Part shown: positions 24,501 to 31,453 of the stretch, one piece after another
Numbering within the stretch: position 1 is the first letter of the stretch
Layout: each line of letters starts with the position of its first letter
Origin: Yponomeuta sedellus
Taxonomy: Eukaryota; Arthropoda; Insecta; Lepidoptera; Yponomeutidae
Assembly (NCBI GenBank): GCA_934045075.1
Contig: OW203722.1
Location: forward strand, 10,381,396 to 10,445,395
DNA length: 64,000 nucleotides
Direction of reading: 5' to 3'
Notes under the pieces: model-generated
What the model was told of the DNA's origin: nothing
The model's input: only the letters and a program-made list of their open reading frames with translations
Databases searched by the model: none
Position numbers and translations under genes: made by a program

Positions 24501-27500
24501 CTTAACGACTGCCATTATACGACAGCCGGCACCAACGGCTTAACGTGCCTTGCGAAGCACGGAAGCGCTCGGAAAAATGCCACTAGCGGTAGTCACGGGA
24601 AGCTCACCCATCCTGTACCTGACCGCGCCTGTTGTTGCTTAACCAAGTGATTGATTCTAATCACTCGGTTCGCCTAGGCCACGAGCGCTTCAATAATAAT
24701 AATAAATGATAAATATTCATGGACAAATTACACAGATCTCGTTAGCCCTATACTAAGTACAAATAAATGACTTGTGTTATAGGTGCTAACTCGACGATAG
24801 ATTTAATACAATAAATACATAAATAACATCCAAGACCCGAGACAAACTAGAAAAGTTCGTTTTCTAGTTTGACCCGGCCGGGGATCGAACCCGAGACCTT
24901 CGGTTTTACAGTCAGCGTGCCAAACCGCCGCGCCACCGAGGCCGTCAAACCATGTTATATATTACCTTTGTTATTTTTCTCACTAGCCACAATGGGGTCT
25001 ACTGATTGGCGGTTGCTTACGTGCCAGCGGACGATACCAGGACGCACTCTCCCTCTACAAGAAGATGAACTCGAGGTTCCCTGATAACGTCCAATGTAAG
25101 TTCACTCACGACATTGTTCTATGACAAAAATGTTAAAAGTCCCTCAGTGGATTCTATTTAAGGCGTTACTATAAGCGCTTTGTCCAGGGAAAGGCCTGGA
25201 TATGAGCCTGAAATATCTCTGACCGGTGAAATATTATTTGCGACTACCGACCGTCGTGGAACGTGTATAAAGACGCGACGTGTTGTATAGAAATGGCGCA
25301 CTTGCCCCGTCTCTACTATGTTGGTATCGTCCCGTCCCACCAGTACATTTTGTATAAAAACTTTTCCGCGCACTGTGTGACTGCTGGCTTAAATCTGAAA
25401 AAAAAGTTGGATAACGAGTATGATACGAAGTGAGCCTAAAAGAAAAAAAAAACATTCAAAAGTGTTGAGCGTAAGCACGCTCAATGCTTGATTCAGTTTA
25501 TCGCCAATTACAAAGCGTATAAGAAAGTAGTGTGCATACAGGGTGATACATAGTTCGTTATTAAAAGTTAGGGCATTTTGACCAGGATTTGGAACCCCAT
25601 ATCACTAGTTAAAAAGATTGATAAATAAATAAATCTAATTTAAAAACCTATTTAGAGGCTAAAAAGCCTAGCACGGGTTAGTGCATTAAAAATAAAAATA
25701 GTGTAAATGAATCTAAGTTACGCATATGGGACTTTTGACAGTAAAACGTGTTTTTATTTATTAATTAAACGCTCACATTCTTCCTGTTCGCCTACACTGT
25801 TCGAACCCACGACCATGAACCCATAAACGTAGGTTCAAACCTCGGCATGTATAAATGAAATGGTTTTCAAGTTAGGTAAATATAACACTGGCTAACTGTA
25901 TGTGAAATTGCCAATCCGTTGAGCACGGGTGGTGAAGCGCAGCGAATTGTAATACGGGTTGACTCGACCTACTGTGGGTCGTGAGCAAGAACCTTTGGTT
26001 AAAACATCCTTGGTCGTAAGCCTATGCATATAAGCTGCATTAATAATATCAAATTTCTTATCAATATTATTTGAGGTTACAGTTTTGAACCAATGGGGTA
26101 CTGATAAATCATTTAAGTTTATGGTTAGTCATGACAAAAGAGCACTTCTTTGAAATACCTATTGTTACGTTTTCAAAGTGACCGTGGTGATCGAACCATA
26201 TCGGACCTACTTACTTCGTCGTATTCCTAGGTACGTACTTCGTCGAAGTACCTACCTATTGCACGCGTAGATTTCGGAAATGAAATAAGATCGACCCTCT
26301 CATGCATGCAGGCAGGCCCTACCCATTGTGTTTTCTACGTCCAAACAGGTCTGAAGTTACTAGTAAAGTTATGCGGCGACCAGGGACTGTCCGAGACGGC
26401 AGCATGGAGCCGCGAGCTTCAGCGGGCTCAGGCGCGACTAAAACAGCAAGAAAGAGGTACAGCCACAGATATATATAAGTCCAGATAGATGCCACAACTT
26501 CAACTGGCAAGTCCTGGTCTCTGCCTACCACTCCAAGACACATGCGAAATCCGTTTTTGACCTCGGATTCATTTACTTATCAGGCGGAAACACTATTCCT
26601 TAGAACACTCGTCAGAGCTAGTTTTTATTTATTTATTTGGTACATTAGCAAAATATACATTACGACTAGGTATGGCACAACACGGAAAGTTCTGATGTAT
26701 ATTCTATTATAAATGTACACAGCATTCGCATAAATTAGGAAGAATTATTTAAAAACTAGATACATGCAAGACAATTATATGTATTTTTAATTATTTTAAG
26801 ACATTTTTTTAACTTTTAACTTTAAGTTTCAATAGTCTGTGGTAAAACTGCCTCTGATGATTATTTTAGAAAAATCGTGCTTTTATAAATAACACCGGAA
26901 ATATTGGCATTTATCGAAACCTTCTTCAATTTTCTATCTGTGGTATATTTTAATTATATATTTGGTTTCACAGCATCAGTACCGTCTGCCGGTAGTGGAT
27001 CTTCAGGGCACAGTCAGTCACCAATCGATCAACTAGGAGGTAAGGAGCTTTAGTATAGCGTAAACTTCGGCTGACAGATGTCAACCCACGCAGGACGCAT
27101 GGTGAACATTAGATCCCTTATTTATAAAAACAGTATTCCACTAAAACACTCCTATATAGAGGCGTTTTATTTTCTAACTCCCCACGTTTAGTCAGCGTTT
27201 TTGGATTGTTTTTAGGAATTCTGTTTTTATAAATAAGGCTGTAGGTGATTAAGATTGCTATTACCCGCATTATTACATTTGAGTCGGGGGTATGACGTTC
27301 GTTCCGGGGCATACCTGATGCAAAGGATCTCCCTGGCGGTGCAACGAGGTAATGCTGCTAGCGTCATGGGAACTTTTGGGTCGGGTGTGTCCCGGGGCGG
27401 TATTTTTGATTAATTAAGTTTGTTTTTTTATTGTTTATTGTGCTAGTTTTAATTACGAAGCTTTGTGCGAATTTTCAGATTGTGTAATGCCTGTTATTAA

Positions 27501-30500
27501 TTAATGAATAAAGTTCTGTAAACATCCATTAATTTAATTAATATCTACTCTCTCTTTCTGAGAGAACTTTTACTTTATTTCTGAGGGACTTTTGTATACT
27601 ACATAAAAATATATTAAAAAAAAATCTCTTTCATTTTAATGATTTTAACAAAATTAGTATCTATACTTTTGGAAAATGTCGTTTGAGGTTTTGCTAATTA
27701 TGGGCATTTAAAAATTATTTTGTTTTGTTATTTTGAAAAAAAATTGCTTACAAAAGCATCAGAAGCAAAATTTCGCAATCAAATACTCTATAGGATAACA
27801 AAAACACTTATGGCTGTTCTTACGTCGATGATTTTGTGTCGCTCGCGCATTTTAGGGTGTGTAGTGATTATAATAAAATTAGTACAATTTTATGGTCTGT
27901 GAGTAATGTCTGGGAGTAATGCCCATAATCTCCACGCTGGGCATGCGGGTTGGGGATCGCAGTTTGGTAGAATTGTACTGCAGGGGGCGCTGCTGCCTAC
28001 CTTCCGGTTTGAGTCCCTTAGTCGCTTTTACGACACCCGCGGGAAGAATTTGGGTTGGTGTTGGTGCTATTCTCTACGACGACACCACACAGCAATATAT
28101 CTATTGTTTGCTAATTTCATGTCTACAAATGTTTTGGTACAAGATAATTTTGGACTTTTTCACTGGCCTGAGCTTACCCCTAGATAAATAGATAGATAGT
28201 GCGGGTCGTAGCCCAGTGGGTAGAACAATGTACTCAAAAGCGACAGACCCAGGTTCGATTCCCAGTGCGGACATCTACTTTATTTTCAAGGTTACTTACT
28301 TCCGCGAATCTCTGGTAGCGATACCACACGCTAACTGTGAAAGGCCAAAGTTTTATCTCTTTACGGAGTATATGATCATTGGTGCAATGAATGTTAACCT
28401 GCTCCGCTCTCCACGCACCTTCCGCCGCCAGGTGTCCGCACGGGCAGCGCCAGCAAGGCGGCGCCGAGCCGCAGCCGGCTGTCGACGGCCAGCTCCGGCG
28501 CTGGGCCGACGCCGACGCCGGCTCCGCGCCGCCCGCCCGACTACGCCCGCGGAGACAGCGCCGCCGACGACAGGTAGGGACACTATGTCGAGTGTTAAGT
28601 CTCTCTCGAGAAGCATTTCCCGTACAAATGTAGTTTGGTTTTTATTTACTAACTATAAGTACGAGTATATTTAATAATATCGGTGTATGTAACCTTGTAT
28701 TGTCTGACCCTATGTCAGATGATGCAAGGTTACTTTACAAACTGGTGATTTTTGGTATGCGAGCCAGAACTCAAGACACGCCGCCGGATCGATCGCACAG
28801 ACTGGTAAACTATGAATTCAGTAGAGTCGTTAAGGCCTTTGACACCTATAAATAAAGCATTGAATTTTAAAATACAATGCCTATAGTTAGTGAGTAATTA
28901 ACAGTAGTGAAGTTTTCAGAGAGGCACTGAACGCTGGGTAACACACATTCCCTCCGCCCTAATAAGCTTTAGGTAGGATAAGATATTGTGACTTAGAAAA
29001 CGGTTCATTGAAATGGACCTACATTTTAAAGAAATTATACTTTTTTAGAACGACTCGAGTGCGGATCGGCACGCGCTGATACCGGATTAATTTGTAAAGC
29101 CGATATAACACGGTTCATTCAAATAGAAGCAAATAAATTGAAAAGCATTGAACTTTGAACGACTATACCCATTTCTATATTAATAATCTATAACATTAAA
29201 TATTTACGTTAGCTATGTCGCGCCAACCGCCGGTATGCGTGAGAGTGTCATTAACATCAGAATATTTAAAAAAAAGGTAGTTAATAAAAAAATATATAGT
29301 TACTTTTTATTTTTTGTTCTCTCCCGCGCAAGCAACCCCTTATGTGTTTTGACAGTCAAGCCACCACAAAAAATGGAAAAAATGTGCACAATCATTCTAT
29401 CTCCGAGTTTACACTTGTCAATCGCTTTGAGTGATCGTCAATATTAAAATATTGAAAACGTTCGTCAAAACACAGCTTTTAATGAAAGTGCGCAATAGCA
29501 TTTAAATGTATTTAGAAGTATCAATGCAATTGAAGCAATTAAATTAAGAGCAATATTGATCGGAAATTTAACTGTGTTATATATTATAGCCTTAAGTTAA
29601 AACTATAACACGTTCTATAAGCGTTCTATATTATTAAGGACCTTAACAACAATATAGAATGCTCTCGATGCGTTTTCCGTACGACGTCTCGCAAGACATG
29701 CTTATTCAAATACGTCTAATGCCGCGTATAACGCCATTAGGTCAATCCACCTAGCATTTAGCTATTCACTGAAACTCATTAAATGATTAACCTTCATGCA
29801 TATGGATTGCTGAGGTACGTCTTGACGATAGAAAATGCGCAGAATACTTTCGACATCGTTCTCATTTATTGCGTACTTTCCATCGTCCTCGGCACTTCCC
29901 GAAACTGAATATAGGATCAATTGCAATACAGGTCACGGTATTGGAATTCCCTGTTTTACAGCAGGTTTTCTCAAACCGAGTCCACGGTGACGTCTGCACA
30001 AAATAATGTAAAAAGTCCTATTTTAAATTGGAATTATTCGTTAGAATCAATAGTGTGTGGTAAATTATTTCTCTTGTAAAGGCTCTACCACATACTATTT
30101 ATACAACGTTTATGGAATAAAACACAAAGGAATCGTGTTTTTTATAAATAACACAGAATCTTTTTATTTTCAAAAGGTCTTCTACATTAGCAATAAACTA
30201 ATTTTTACTTTAATTTTGTATGATGTTGCGGTAGTTTTTTCTGAAGCTCTGCCGAGGTTAGGGGAGGCTGCTGTATGCGCTCATTAAGGCTATATTACAC
30301 CGGGGCAACACTGTGCGGCATGCTACAAGGCCGCATCCTAGTAAATTAAAAATGTCGTACATTGTGGCAAGAACCGTGCGGCATGGCAATATCTTTCGTC
30401 ATGTGGCAGACTGTCGCAGCTTGTATCCGGGCACAATGGATTCCATGCGATATTTTTCATGCGTCAAAGTGGACATTCTGGTAAAGTTTTTAAATAAGGC

Positions 30501-31218
30501 ACCATGTCTGCCTTAATTTTTGTTACTAAACTAGTACGTGGGCCATTCTGAAGTAATCTTCTTTTCCACCAACGTTTCTTCTTCCTTTGTTTAGCTACAT
30601 GGCTTAGTACTAAATAAGGTGCTGCTAAAGTTACTTGATCAGCCATATTCTTTGGTGTATTCCCTCGATCAAACAAGTAGGTAAACCAGAAACACAGCAC
30701 GATGCTTTGGAAATTATCCAGGCACAATGTTGCGTCGGCGTAATATAGGCTGCCGTGTGCCACACATGCCGCCAATTGTAGCATGCCTCGAGGTCCCGCA
30801 TGCCACAATATGTAGCATGCGGCACTGTCGCACGTTCTTGCCTCGGCGTAAACGAGTCTTTACACATCACAATACATTATAATAATATTGTCGTCAACTT
30901 GTTAAGTCAACTATCAGCTCTAAGATATTTCTCGAATAGTAATAACGAAACTAGAATTGTTTGTGACTTTGTTAAATGGTTATTGTGACTGCGATTTTCT
31001 AGCTGGAATCACAACTTTATTATCAATAAATTCTATTGAATGACTAAAGGTGTAGATCAAAGTGTGTAAAAATAACTTTAATACAGAACATTTTATGCAG
31101 ATATTCTGGGGACGCCATGGCGCTAGAGCGGAAGACAGCGAGTCGGCCTCTCAACCGAACAGAGTCTAGGAAGAAGATTGAGGAGTTCGACGATGACCTA
31201 CCTTTACCTCCGGAGTAG
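49..31218 (+). CDS. IFT88: Intraflagellar transport protein 88 (IFT88, nompB orthologue), complete 19-exon gene
   Basis: Core IFT-B subunit that builds anterograde trains along cilia; Drosophila nompB is needed in sensory neurons. Exons: 49-264, 1049-1197, 2311-2437, 2926-3030, 3375-3488, 3576-3679, 3987-4096, 5907-6025, 7113-7264, 10150-10387, 15596-15809, 18110-18275, 19379-19481, 20873-20995, 24987-25095, 26349-26456, 26974-27039, 28432-28573, 31101-31218. Total 2583 nt, 860 codons plus TAG; all phases agree. Family hallmarks: acidic N-terminus DEDDELYGGFNE, then RPMTAVRAAG (residues 95-104), EDKIKHIEAK, TPRs in exons 5-7 (EALNTYQLL, KALKLYRMALDQ, MHNIG) and 10-16, and a Ser/Pro-rich tail ending FDDDLPLPPE. 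Vertebrate IFT88 is about 824 aa, so length fits. Start: ATG 49 has an in-frame stop upstream at 28; ATG 112 is an alternative. Intron 6 uses a GC donor. Exons 10-12 are GC-rich and Ala/Gly-expanded. The promoter lies outside the window. Confidence 0.95.
620..870. repeat. Interspersed repeat in IFT88 intron 1, inverted relative to 8722-8972
   Basis: Intron 1 (265-1048) otherwise shows nothing recognisable. This stretch matches the reverse complement of 8722-8972 over about 250 bp. Shared blocks include AGTAGCAAATA, a segment with GAGAAAATAAATGT and CGTCTACGCTTTCAATTCGC. No terminal duplication was identified, so class is unknown. The two copies sit in different IFT88 introns in opposite orientation. 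Confidence 0.7.
1390..1535 (-). repeat. tRNA-derived SINE fragment
   Basis: On the minus strand, 1480-1530 carries a B-box-like GAGTTCGATTCCCACTGG and a tRNA-like anticodon-arm region, followed by the phrase GATACCCTGTGCTATGG. That phrase recurs near 41523. It does not fold as a complete tRNA, so it is read as a SINE fragment. The rest of intron 2 (1198-2310) holds only a short 12-bp-arm hairpin at 2039-2072. Confidence 0.5.
2039..2072. repeat. Short hairpin, 12-bp perfect arms
   Basis: TGCGACAGCCGA at 2039-2050 is perfectly complementary to 2061-2072 with a 10-nt loop. It lies in IFT88 intron 2. No run of T follows and no function is proposed. Confidence 0.7.
3680..3986 (+). other. GC-AG intron (IFT88 intron 6)
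   Basis: Exon 6 ends CTAAG and is followed by GCAAAT, not GT. Joining at this point to CAG|GATGAAAG at 3986/3987 restores the frame (D-L-R-M-K-V-M-H-N-I-G). This matches the conserved IFT88 order in which the second TPR runs into M-x-N-I-G. No GT donor occurs before the in-frame TGA at about 3708. AAG|GCAAAT is close to the GC-donor consensus, with a strong purine exon end. Confidence 0.85.
3722..3793 (-). repeat. Family-A retroposon, 5'-truncated tail fragment
   Basis: Antisense copy of the tail end of the high-copy family described at 60722-61080. It keeps the CCCCACTGCTGGGGC block and ends after about 70 bp. It sits within IFT88 intron 6. Retention of only the tail side fits target-primed reverse transcription. 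Confidence 0.75.
4341..4690. mobile_element. hAT-like MITE in IFT88 intron 7
   Basis: About 350 bp bounded by TAAGGGTTGCCAG and its imperfect complement CTAGCAACCCTA. GCCACGT flanks both sides (4334-4340 and 4691-4697), seven of an expected eight target bases. Internally it repeats ATACCGGACA several times in both orientations. No coding capacity. Terminal GGGTTGC and an approximately 8-bp duplication fit the hAT superfamily. The rest of the 1.8-kb intron (4097-5906) shows nothing recognisable. Confidence 0.75.
6026..7112 (+). other. IFT88 intron 8, no recognised gene
   Basis: About 1.1 kb between DIAIDD and ENDAYEAV. Short open frames exist on both strands at 6248-6580 and 6676-7070, but none resembles a known domain and none is needed for IFT88. 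Part may be a decayed non-LTR retrotransposon; I cannot support that firmly. Confidence 0.4.
7347..7814. mobile_element. MITE with AATACAGTTGC termini, copy 1
   Basis: Bounded by TTTTTTAATACAGTTGC and GCAACTGTATTAAAA, a near-perfect terminal inverted repeat. Interior includes ATGTGGGCTATTACA. A second copy lies at 10978-11435. No coding capacity. It is in IFT88 intron 9, 80 bp downstream of exon 9. Confidence 0.8.
7930..7995. repeat. Repeat segment forming the empty site of the hAT-like insertion
   Basis: Contains TCGGAACTCTTTGCAATGAC followed directly by AGCCTTTCCGCACTTGTAAT. The same sequence at 11516-11535 and 15113-15140 is split by 3.6 kb, with GCAATGAC duplicated. This copy has GCAATGAC once (7953-7960) and so represents the pre-insertion state in a paralogous repeat. 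Confidence 0.85.
8424..8479. repeat. Perfect 26-bp inverted repeat with 4-nt loop
   Basis: Arm 8424-8449 is exactly complementary to arm 8454-8479; the loop is TATG. The core is GAGCAAATCCCGTTC. No identifiable transposon ends surround it. It lies in IFT88 intron 9. Such long, perfect, short-loop arms suggest a recent fold-back duplication. Confidence 0.9.
8722..8972. repeat. Second, inverted copy of the 620-870 repeat
   Basis: Reverse-complement match to 620-870 over most of its length, with blocks AAGCGTAGACGCAAAA and ATTTTCTCATTCGAATTC. Flanks do not match, so this is not a large segmental duplication. Confidence 0.7.
9061..9320 (+). pseudogene. Probable non-LTR retrotransposon C-terminal fragment
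   Basis: An 84-codon open frame ends with GKEAFDQQWDIIEATYE. This resembles the EAFxQQW ending common in RTE-like LINE polyproteins after the RxRWRxLGEA segment. The frame starts at a non-ATG codon and has no upstream reverse-transcriptase domain, so it is a decayed fragment. The assignment rests on short motif similarity only. Confidence 0.4.
9510..9534. repeat. CA microsatellite
   Basis: About eleven CA units in IFT88 intron 9, next to a sequence related to the mariner-like MITE at 9857-10112. Shared blocks include AAAAGACATTAT. Confidence 0.85.
9857..10112. mobile_element. Tc1/mariner-type MITE with 50-bp terminal inverted repeats
   Basis: About 256 bp from CAGGGCGTCCCAAAG to CTTTGGGACGCCCTG, each end flanked by TA (9855-9856 and 10113-10114). 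Arms match over about 50 bp with three mismatches. A tRNA-like GGGAATCGAACC sits inside. A truncated end of a second copy abuts it at 9813-9854, making a head-to-head pair. The element ends only 37 bp before IFT88 exon 10. Confidence 0.85.
10411..10690. repeat. 95-bp minisatellite just after IFT88 exon 10
   Basis: AGAATAAAAATAAAACAT begins at 10411, 10506, 10601 and 10657, so two full 95-bp periods are followed by a shorter one of 56 bp. The unit also carries CTCAGTGTAGATCTTTAG. It begins 24 bp after the exon 10 donor at 10388. Confidence 0.9.
10978..11435. mobile_element. MITE with AATACAGTTGC termini, copy 2
   Basis: Same termini and interior as 7347-7814 (TCAAAAAGTG, GGGATGTGGGCTATTACA). 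Located in IFT88 intron 10, directly upstream of the repeat that received the hAT-like insertion. Confidence 0.8.
12068..12104. repeat. 16-bp perfect inverted repeat, 5-nt loop
   Basis: TATGGAACGGAACGGG pairs exactly with 12089-12104 around GATTT. A separate perfect palindrome, TAACTTCCTTATAAGGAAGTTA, lies about 80 bp upstream. Both are inside the hAT-like element. Confidence 0.85.
12480..12535. repeat. TA microsatellite
   Basis: Long run of alternating TA, bracketed by CTCTCACCCAAAAG on both sides (about 12463 and 12587). Next to it at 12551-12582 is a palindrome centred on CGAAATAGTAATATAT. Long reading frames here (12286-12631) are simple-sequence artefacts. Confidence 0.95.
12942..13024 (+). 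pseudogene. Degenerate THAP domain, N-terminal exon
   Basis: ATG at 12942 opens M-P-C-Y-A-V-L-G-S-K-N-K-S, which matches the THAP start MPxCAVxGCxN, then VTFHL and TAA (13020-13022). The second zinc-ligand Cys is replaced by Ser. A GTAAGA donor-like sequence follows TTTCATCT. The matching C-terminal half is at 14073-14268, about 1 kb downstream on the same strand. Confidence 0.6.
13601..13735. repeat. Head-to-head inverted SINE dimer, 63-bp arms
   Basis: Arm 13601-13663 pairs with 13673-13735 with two mismatches and a 9-nt loop. Each arm is the B-box-to-tail part of the tRNA-derived SINE seen whole at 23320-23480 (GGTTGCGGGTTCGAATCCC, then TTTTTAGCCTC). The usual tail phrase TTAGCACGGGTTAGTGCATT follows the right arm. 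Confidence 0.9.
14073..14268 (+). pseudogene. Degenerate THAP domain, C-terminal exon
   Basis: The frame reads LLRKPDTKLKWKAAIRRLNW, then VSTICSKYFHEHFIITKKGR and a DAAIPEKM end. This is the order of a THAP domain: W-x-x-x-I-R-R, then I-C-S-K-H-F, F-I-x-T, K-G-R, A-V-P. The zinc-ligand His of the C-S-x-H motif is Tyr here. A possible AG acceptor precedes it in CGTTTAG. With the 12942 exon it makes a split, non-functional THAP gene inside the hAT-like element. Confidence 0.65.
15881..16199. mobile_element. MITE with AGTGCTTAGTGCGAGTTT termini
   Basis: AGTGCTTAGTGCGAGTTT at the left is mirrored by AAACTCGCACTAAGCACT at the right. CTG on each side would be a 3-bp duplication, which fits PIF/Harbinger size but not its usual TWA. 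Flanks GTCGGCAGATGCATC and GCAGACGTCATC belong to the surrounding 43-bp-repeat element, so this MITE appears nested in it. It starts about 70 bp after IFT88 exon 11. Confidence 0.65.
16212..16470. repeat. 43-bp minisatellite, six units
   Basis: TTCCGATGC begins at 16212, 16255, 16301, 16344, 16387 and 16430, giving periods 43, 46, 43, 43 and 43. The one 46-bp spacing is a GAC duplication. The unit includes CTGCCGACGTGAGGAGGGGG. There are no spacers, so this is not a CRISPR array. Related words recur at 15864 (inverted) and 17085, marking the arms of a larger decayed element. Confidence 0.95.
16690..16863 (+). pseudogene. MADF/Myb-SANT-like domain remnant
   Basis: After ATG 16690 the frame reads M-A-N-N-I-S-T-E-K-T, then FKFIKLYQAENSLWNPKNK, matching the start of a MADF domain (F-I-x-L-Y then L-W-N-P-K). 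It stops at 16861 after about 57 residues, well short of a full MADF of about 80-90. PIF/Harbinger transposons carry such a second ORF, so this probably dates the surrounding element. It lies in IFT88 intron 11. Confidence 0.55.
17178..17290 (-). repeat. tRNA-derived SINE (family with TTTTTAGCCTC tail)
   Basis: Minus-strand GGTCGCGGGTTCGAGACCC B-box, then the AATTTTTAGCCTCTAAAT tail. The phrase TTAGCACGGGTTGGTGCATT follows on the plus strand. Same family as 13601-13735, 23320-23480, 25650-25710 and 41305-41460. Confidence 0.8.
17690..17870 (+). pseudogene. Two decayed tandem copies of the end of IFT88 exon 11 with its donor
   Basis: Copy 1 reads I-I-N-P-A-D-L-I-A-M-Q-N-L then G|GTAATT; IFT88 exon 11 ends R-L-D-P-A-D-L-V-A-M-H-D-L then G|GTAACT. 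Copy 2, about 105 bp downstream, repeats ATCAACCCCGCC and ACCTGGGTAACTGTACTT but has a TAA in place of the Asp codon. Upstream, copy 1 meets an in-frame TAG within about 25 codons, so neither works as an exon here. Position is in intron 11, about 1.9 kb after the parent exon. Confidence 0.75.
18331..18387 (+). pseudogene. Partial duplicate of IFT88 exon 12 in intron 12
   Basis: GCGCACACTGCGCGCCTACG followed by GCTTCCACCACGCCGCCGCC and CCGAGCAT mirrors exon 12 (18197-18273), with the middle deleted. It begins 55 bp after the exon 12 donor. It lacks a clear acceptor and is not needed for the gene model. Confidence 0.8.
18835..19010 (-). repeat. tRNA-derived SINE (family B)
   Basis: Minus strand: GGCGGTGGTAGCGGACC A-box region and GAGTTCAAATCCCGGTA B-box, then a body ending with AAACCTGGGTG. 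The same body and tRNA-like head occur at 52545-52737; tails of the family occur at 21555-21715 and 40375-40495. It does not form a complete acceptor stem. Confidence 0.75.
19063..19256. mobile_element. Small GC-rich MITE
   Basis: GGAACAGTGCTCGACCGACG at the left is mirrored by CAGTCGAGCACTGTTTCC at the right. The interior is a dense set of CGTCGGTC and GACCGTC repeats in both orientations. No certain target duplication. Located in IFT88 intron 12 just before exon 13. Confidence 0.7.
19490..19710 (+). repeat. 112-bp tandem duplication at the start of IFT88 intron 13
   Basis: GCGTCTCCTGTCA occurs at 19490 and 19602, followed in both by CTTGTCGCTTGCCCCCGTT and GGCCCTACACCAGCGGT. The first unit begins 9 bp after the exon 13 end. 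Neither unit copies the exon itself. Confidence 0.9.
20516..20653. mobile_element. Short MITE, TTTATAAAAACAC family
   Basis: TTATAAAAACACAATTCCTT at the left, GCACGATTCC at the right end, and internal CGTAACCACAGATTA. Related copies: 27117-27237, 32382-32524, 50383-50450 and 52098-52262. It is in IFT88 intron 13, which also holds a decayed repeat near 20235 (TAGCTGTTGCCGGGACTATG). Confidence 0.7.
21185..21340 (-). repeat. Interspersed repeat ending CTAGCTGACCC
   Basis: Matches the reverse complement of 48361-48545 along its length: TACTAGCTGACCC-type end, CGATTCTTTATTTTTTT, CTCTCCGTAAGAACCATCCT and GATCTCGAGATTTGCGCTTA. The class is uncertain (possibly a retroposon end or Helitron-like). It is 190 bp after IFT88 exon 14. 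Confidence 0.75.
21341..23060 (+). other. IFT88 intron 14, first part: one SINE tail, otherwise unrecognised
   Basis: A family-B SINE tail lies at about 21555-21715 (GCGCTTGAAATTGCCAATGC through GCAGTGGGACGTTTATAGGC). Beyond it, 21716-23060 has short open frames with no recognisable domain and no convincing repeat. Confidence 0.6.
23067..23126 (-). repeat. Family-A retroposon, truncated tail fragment
   Basis: Only the tail side is present: TTATCAACCCTTGTATGTCC to TGCATCGCAGG. Same truncation polarity as 3722-3793 and 51065-51281. Confidence 0.8.
23174..23851. mobile_element. DNA element with about 40-bp terminal inverted repeats, containing a nested SINE
   Basis: Left AAGGAAGGCCAATGAGACGA then GATAAAGAATGTAAACAAA is mirrored on the right by TTTGTTTACATTCTTTAT then CGTCTCCTTGGCCTTCCTT, with a few mismatches. 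The target duplication is unclear. A complete tRNA-derived SINE is nested at 23320-23480. Confidence 0.7.
23320..23480 (+). repeat. tRNA-derived SINE, near full length
   Basis: A-box TTAGCTCTGTTGGATAGAGC, B-box GTCGCGGGCTCGAATCCC, then GGAATTTTTAGCCTCTAAA tail. The head resembles a tRNA with a D-arm and anticodon arm, but it is embedded in a longer repeat present five times in the window, so it is a SINE rather than a tRNA gene. Confidence 0.85.
24333..24689 (-). repeat. Family-A retroposon, near full-length
   Basis: Antisense copy of the 360-bp family described at 60722-61080. It is flanked by CAATAATAAT on both sides, allowing for simple-sequence slippage, which fits a variable-length target duplication. 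Located in IFT88 intron 14. Confidence 0.85.
24800..24960 (-). repeat. tRNA-derived SINE (family C)
   Basis: Minus strand reads GGCCTCGGTGGCGCGGCGG (A-box side) through GGTCTCGGGTTCGATCCCC (B-box). The acceptor ends do not pair as a tRNA should. It ends about 27 bp before IFT88 exon 15. Confidence 0.65.
25096..26348 (+). other. IFT88 intron 15: one SINE fragment, otherwise unrecognised
   Basis: A SINE tail fragment at about 25650-25710 (AACCTATTTAGAGGCTAAAA then AGCACGGGTTAGTGCATT) and a family-B-like scrap near 25890. Open frames at 25158-25455 on the minus strand have no recognisable domain. Confidence 0.6.
27117..27237. mobile_element. 121-bp MITE, TTTATAAAAACAC family
   Basis: CTTATTTATAAAAACAGTAT and its complement at the right end form a 23-bp terminal inverted repeat with one mismatch. 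It lies 78 bp after IFT88 exon 17 and is the cleanest member of the family. Confidence 0.85.
28196..28275 (+). repeat. tRNA-like SINE head
   Basis: GTAGCCCAGTGGGTAGAAC (A-box) and AGGTTCGATTCCCAGTGCGG (B-box) are correctly spaced, but the 5' GCGGGTC does not pair with the 3' end. Upstream at 27950-28060 is the phrase GTCGCTTTTACGACACCCGC, which I associate with lepidopteran repeats. It is in IFT88 intron 17. Confidence 0.6.
28574..30280 (+). other. IFT88 intron 18, first 1.7 kb: nothing recognised
   Basis: AT-rich sequence with short open frames (for example 29235-29447 and 30057-30287) that resemble nothing known to me. No clear terminal repeats or tandem arrays were noticed. Confidence 0.5.
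30285..30865 (-). mobile_element. Probable PIF/Harbinger-like transposon remnant
   Basis: The two ends share inverted words: CACTGTGCGGCATGCTACA at the left against TGTAGCATGCGGCACTGTCG at the right, with CTATATTAC and TAAACG near the edges. The minus-strand frame 30464-30808 includes RKKKRWWKRRLLQNGPRTS, reminiscent of the basic R-R-W-W segment near the start of Harbinger-type nucleases. It lacks the catalytic part, so it is non-autonomous. It sits 236 bp before the last IFT88 exon. Confidence 0.5.
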
Positions 31219-31447
31219 TTATTAACATTGAATTATATTTCATACACTCATGCCCGCTTTCACTGAGAAAACCCTAATATGCTCGAAACTATGAAACCCT
31301 TATTTTAATTAGGTGATTTGGTAACTTCTTGCCTCTGAATTTTTACTTTAATCGATTTCTGCTAAAACAGACTACGTCTTGAAAGTCAGTCAAATCGGGC
31401 ACCAGGTATTAGTTTGAAGTTTTCTTAGATTTTTTATGTAAACTATT

Positions 31448-31453
31448 AATAAA
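31448..31453 (+). terminator. Candidate IFT88 polyadenylation signal
   Basis: AATAAA 230 bp after the IFT88 stop codon, the first canonical hexamer downstream. It is unproven. Confidence 0.45.

Noticed and set aside
28196..28275. Possible tRNA gene
   Set aside because: A- and B-boxes are present but the acceptor stem does not pair and flanks look like repeat DNA; SINE head.
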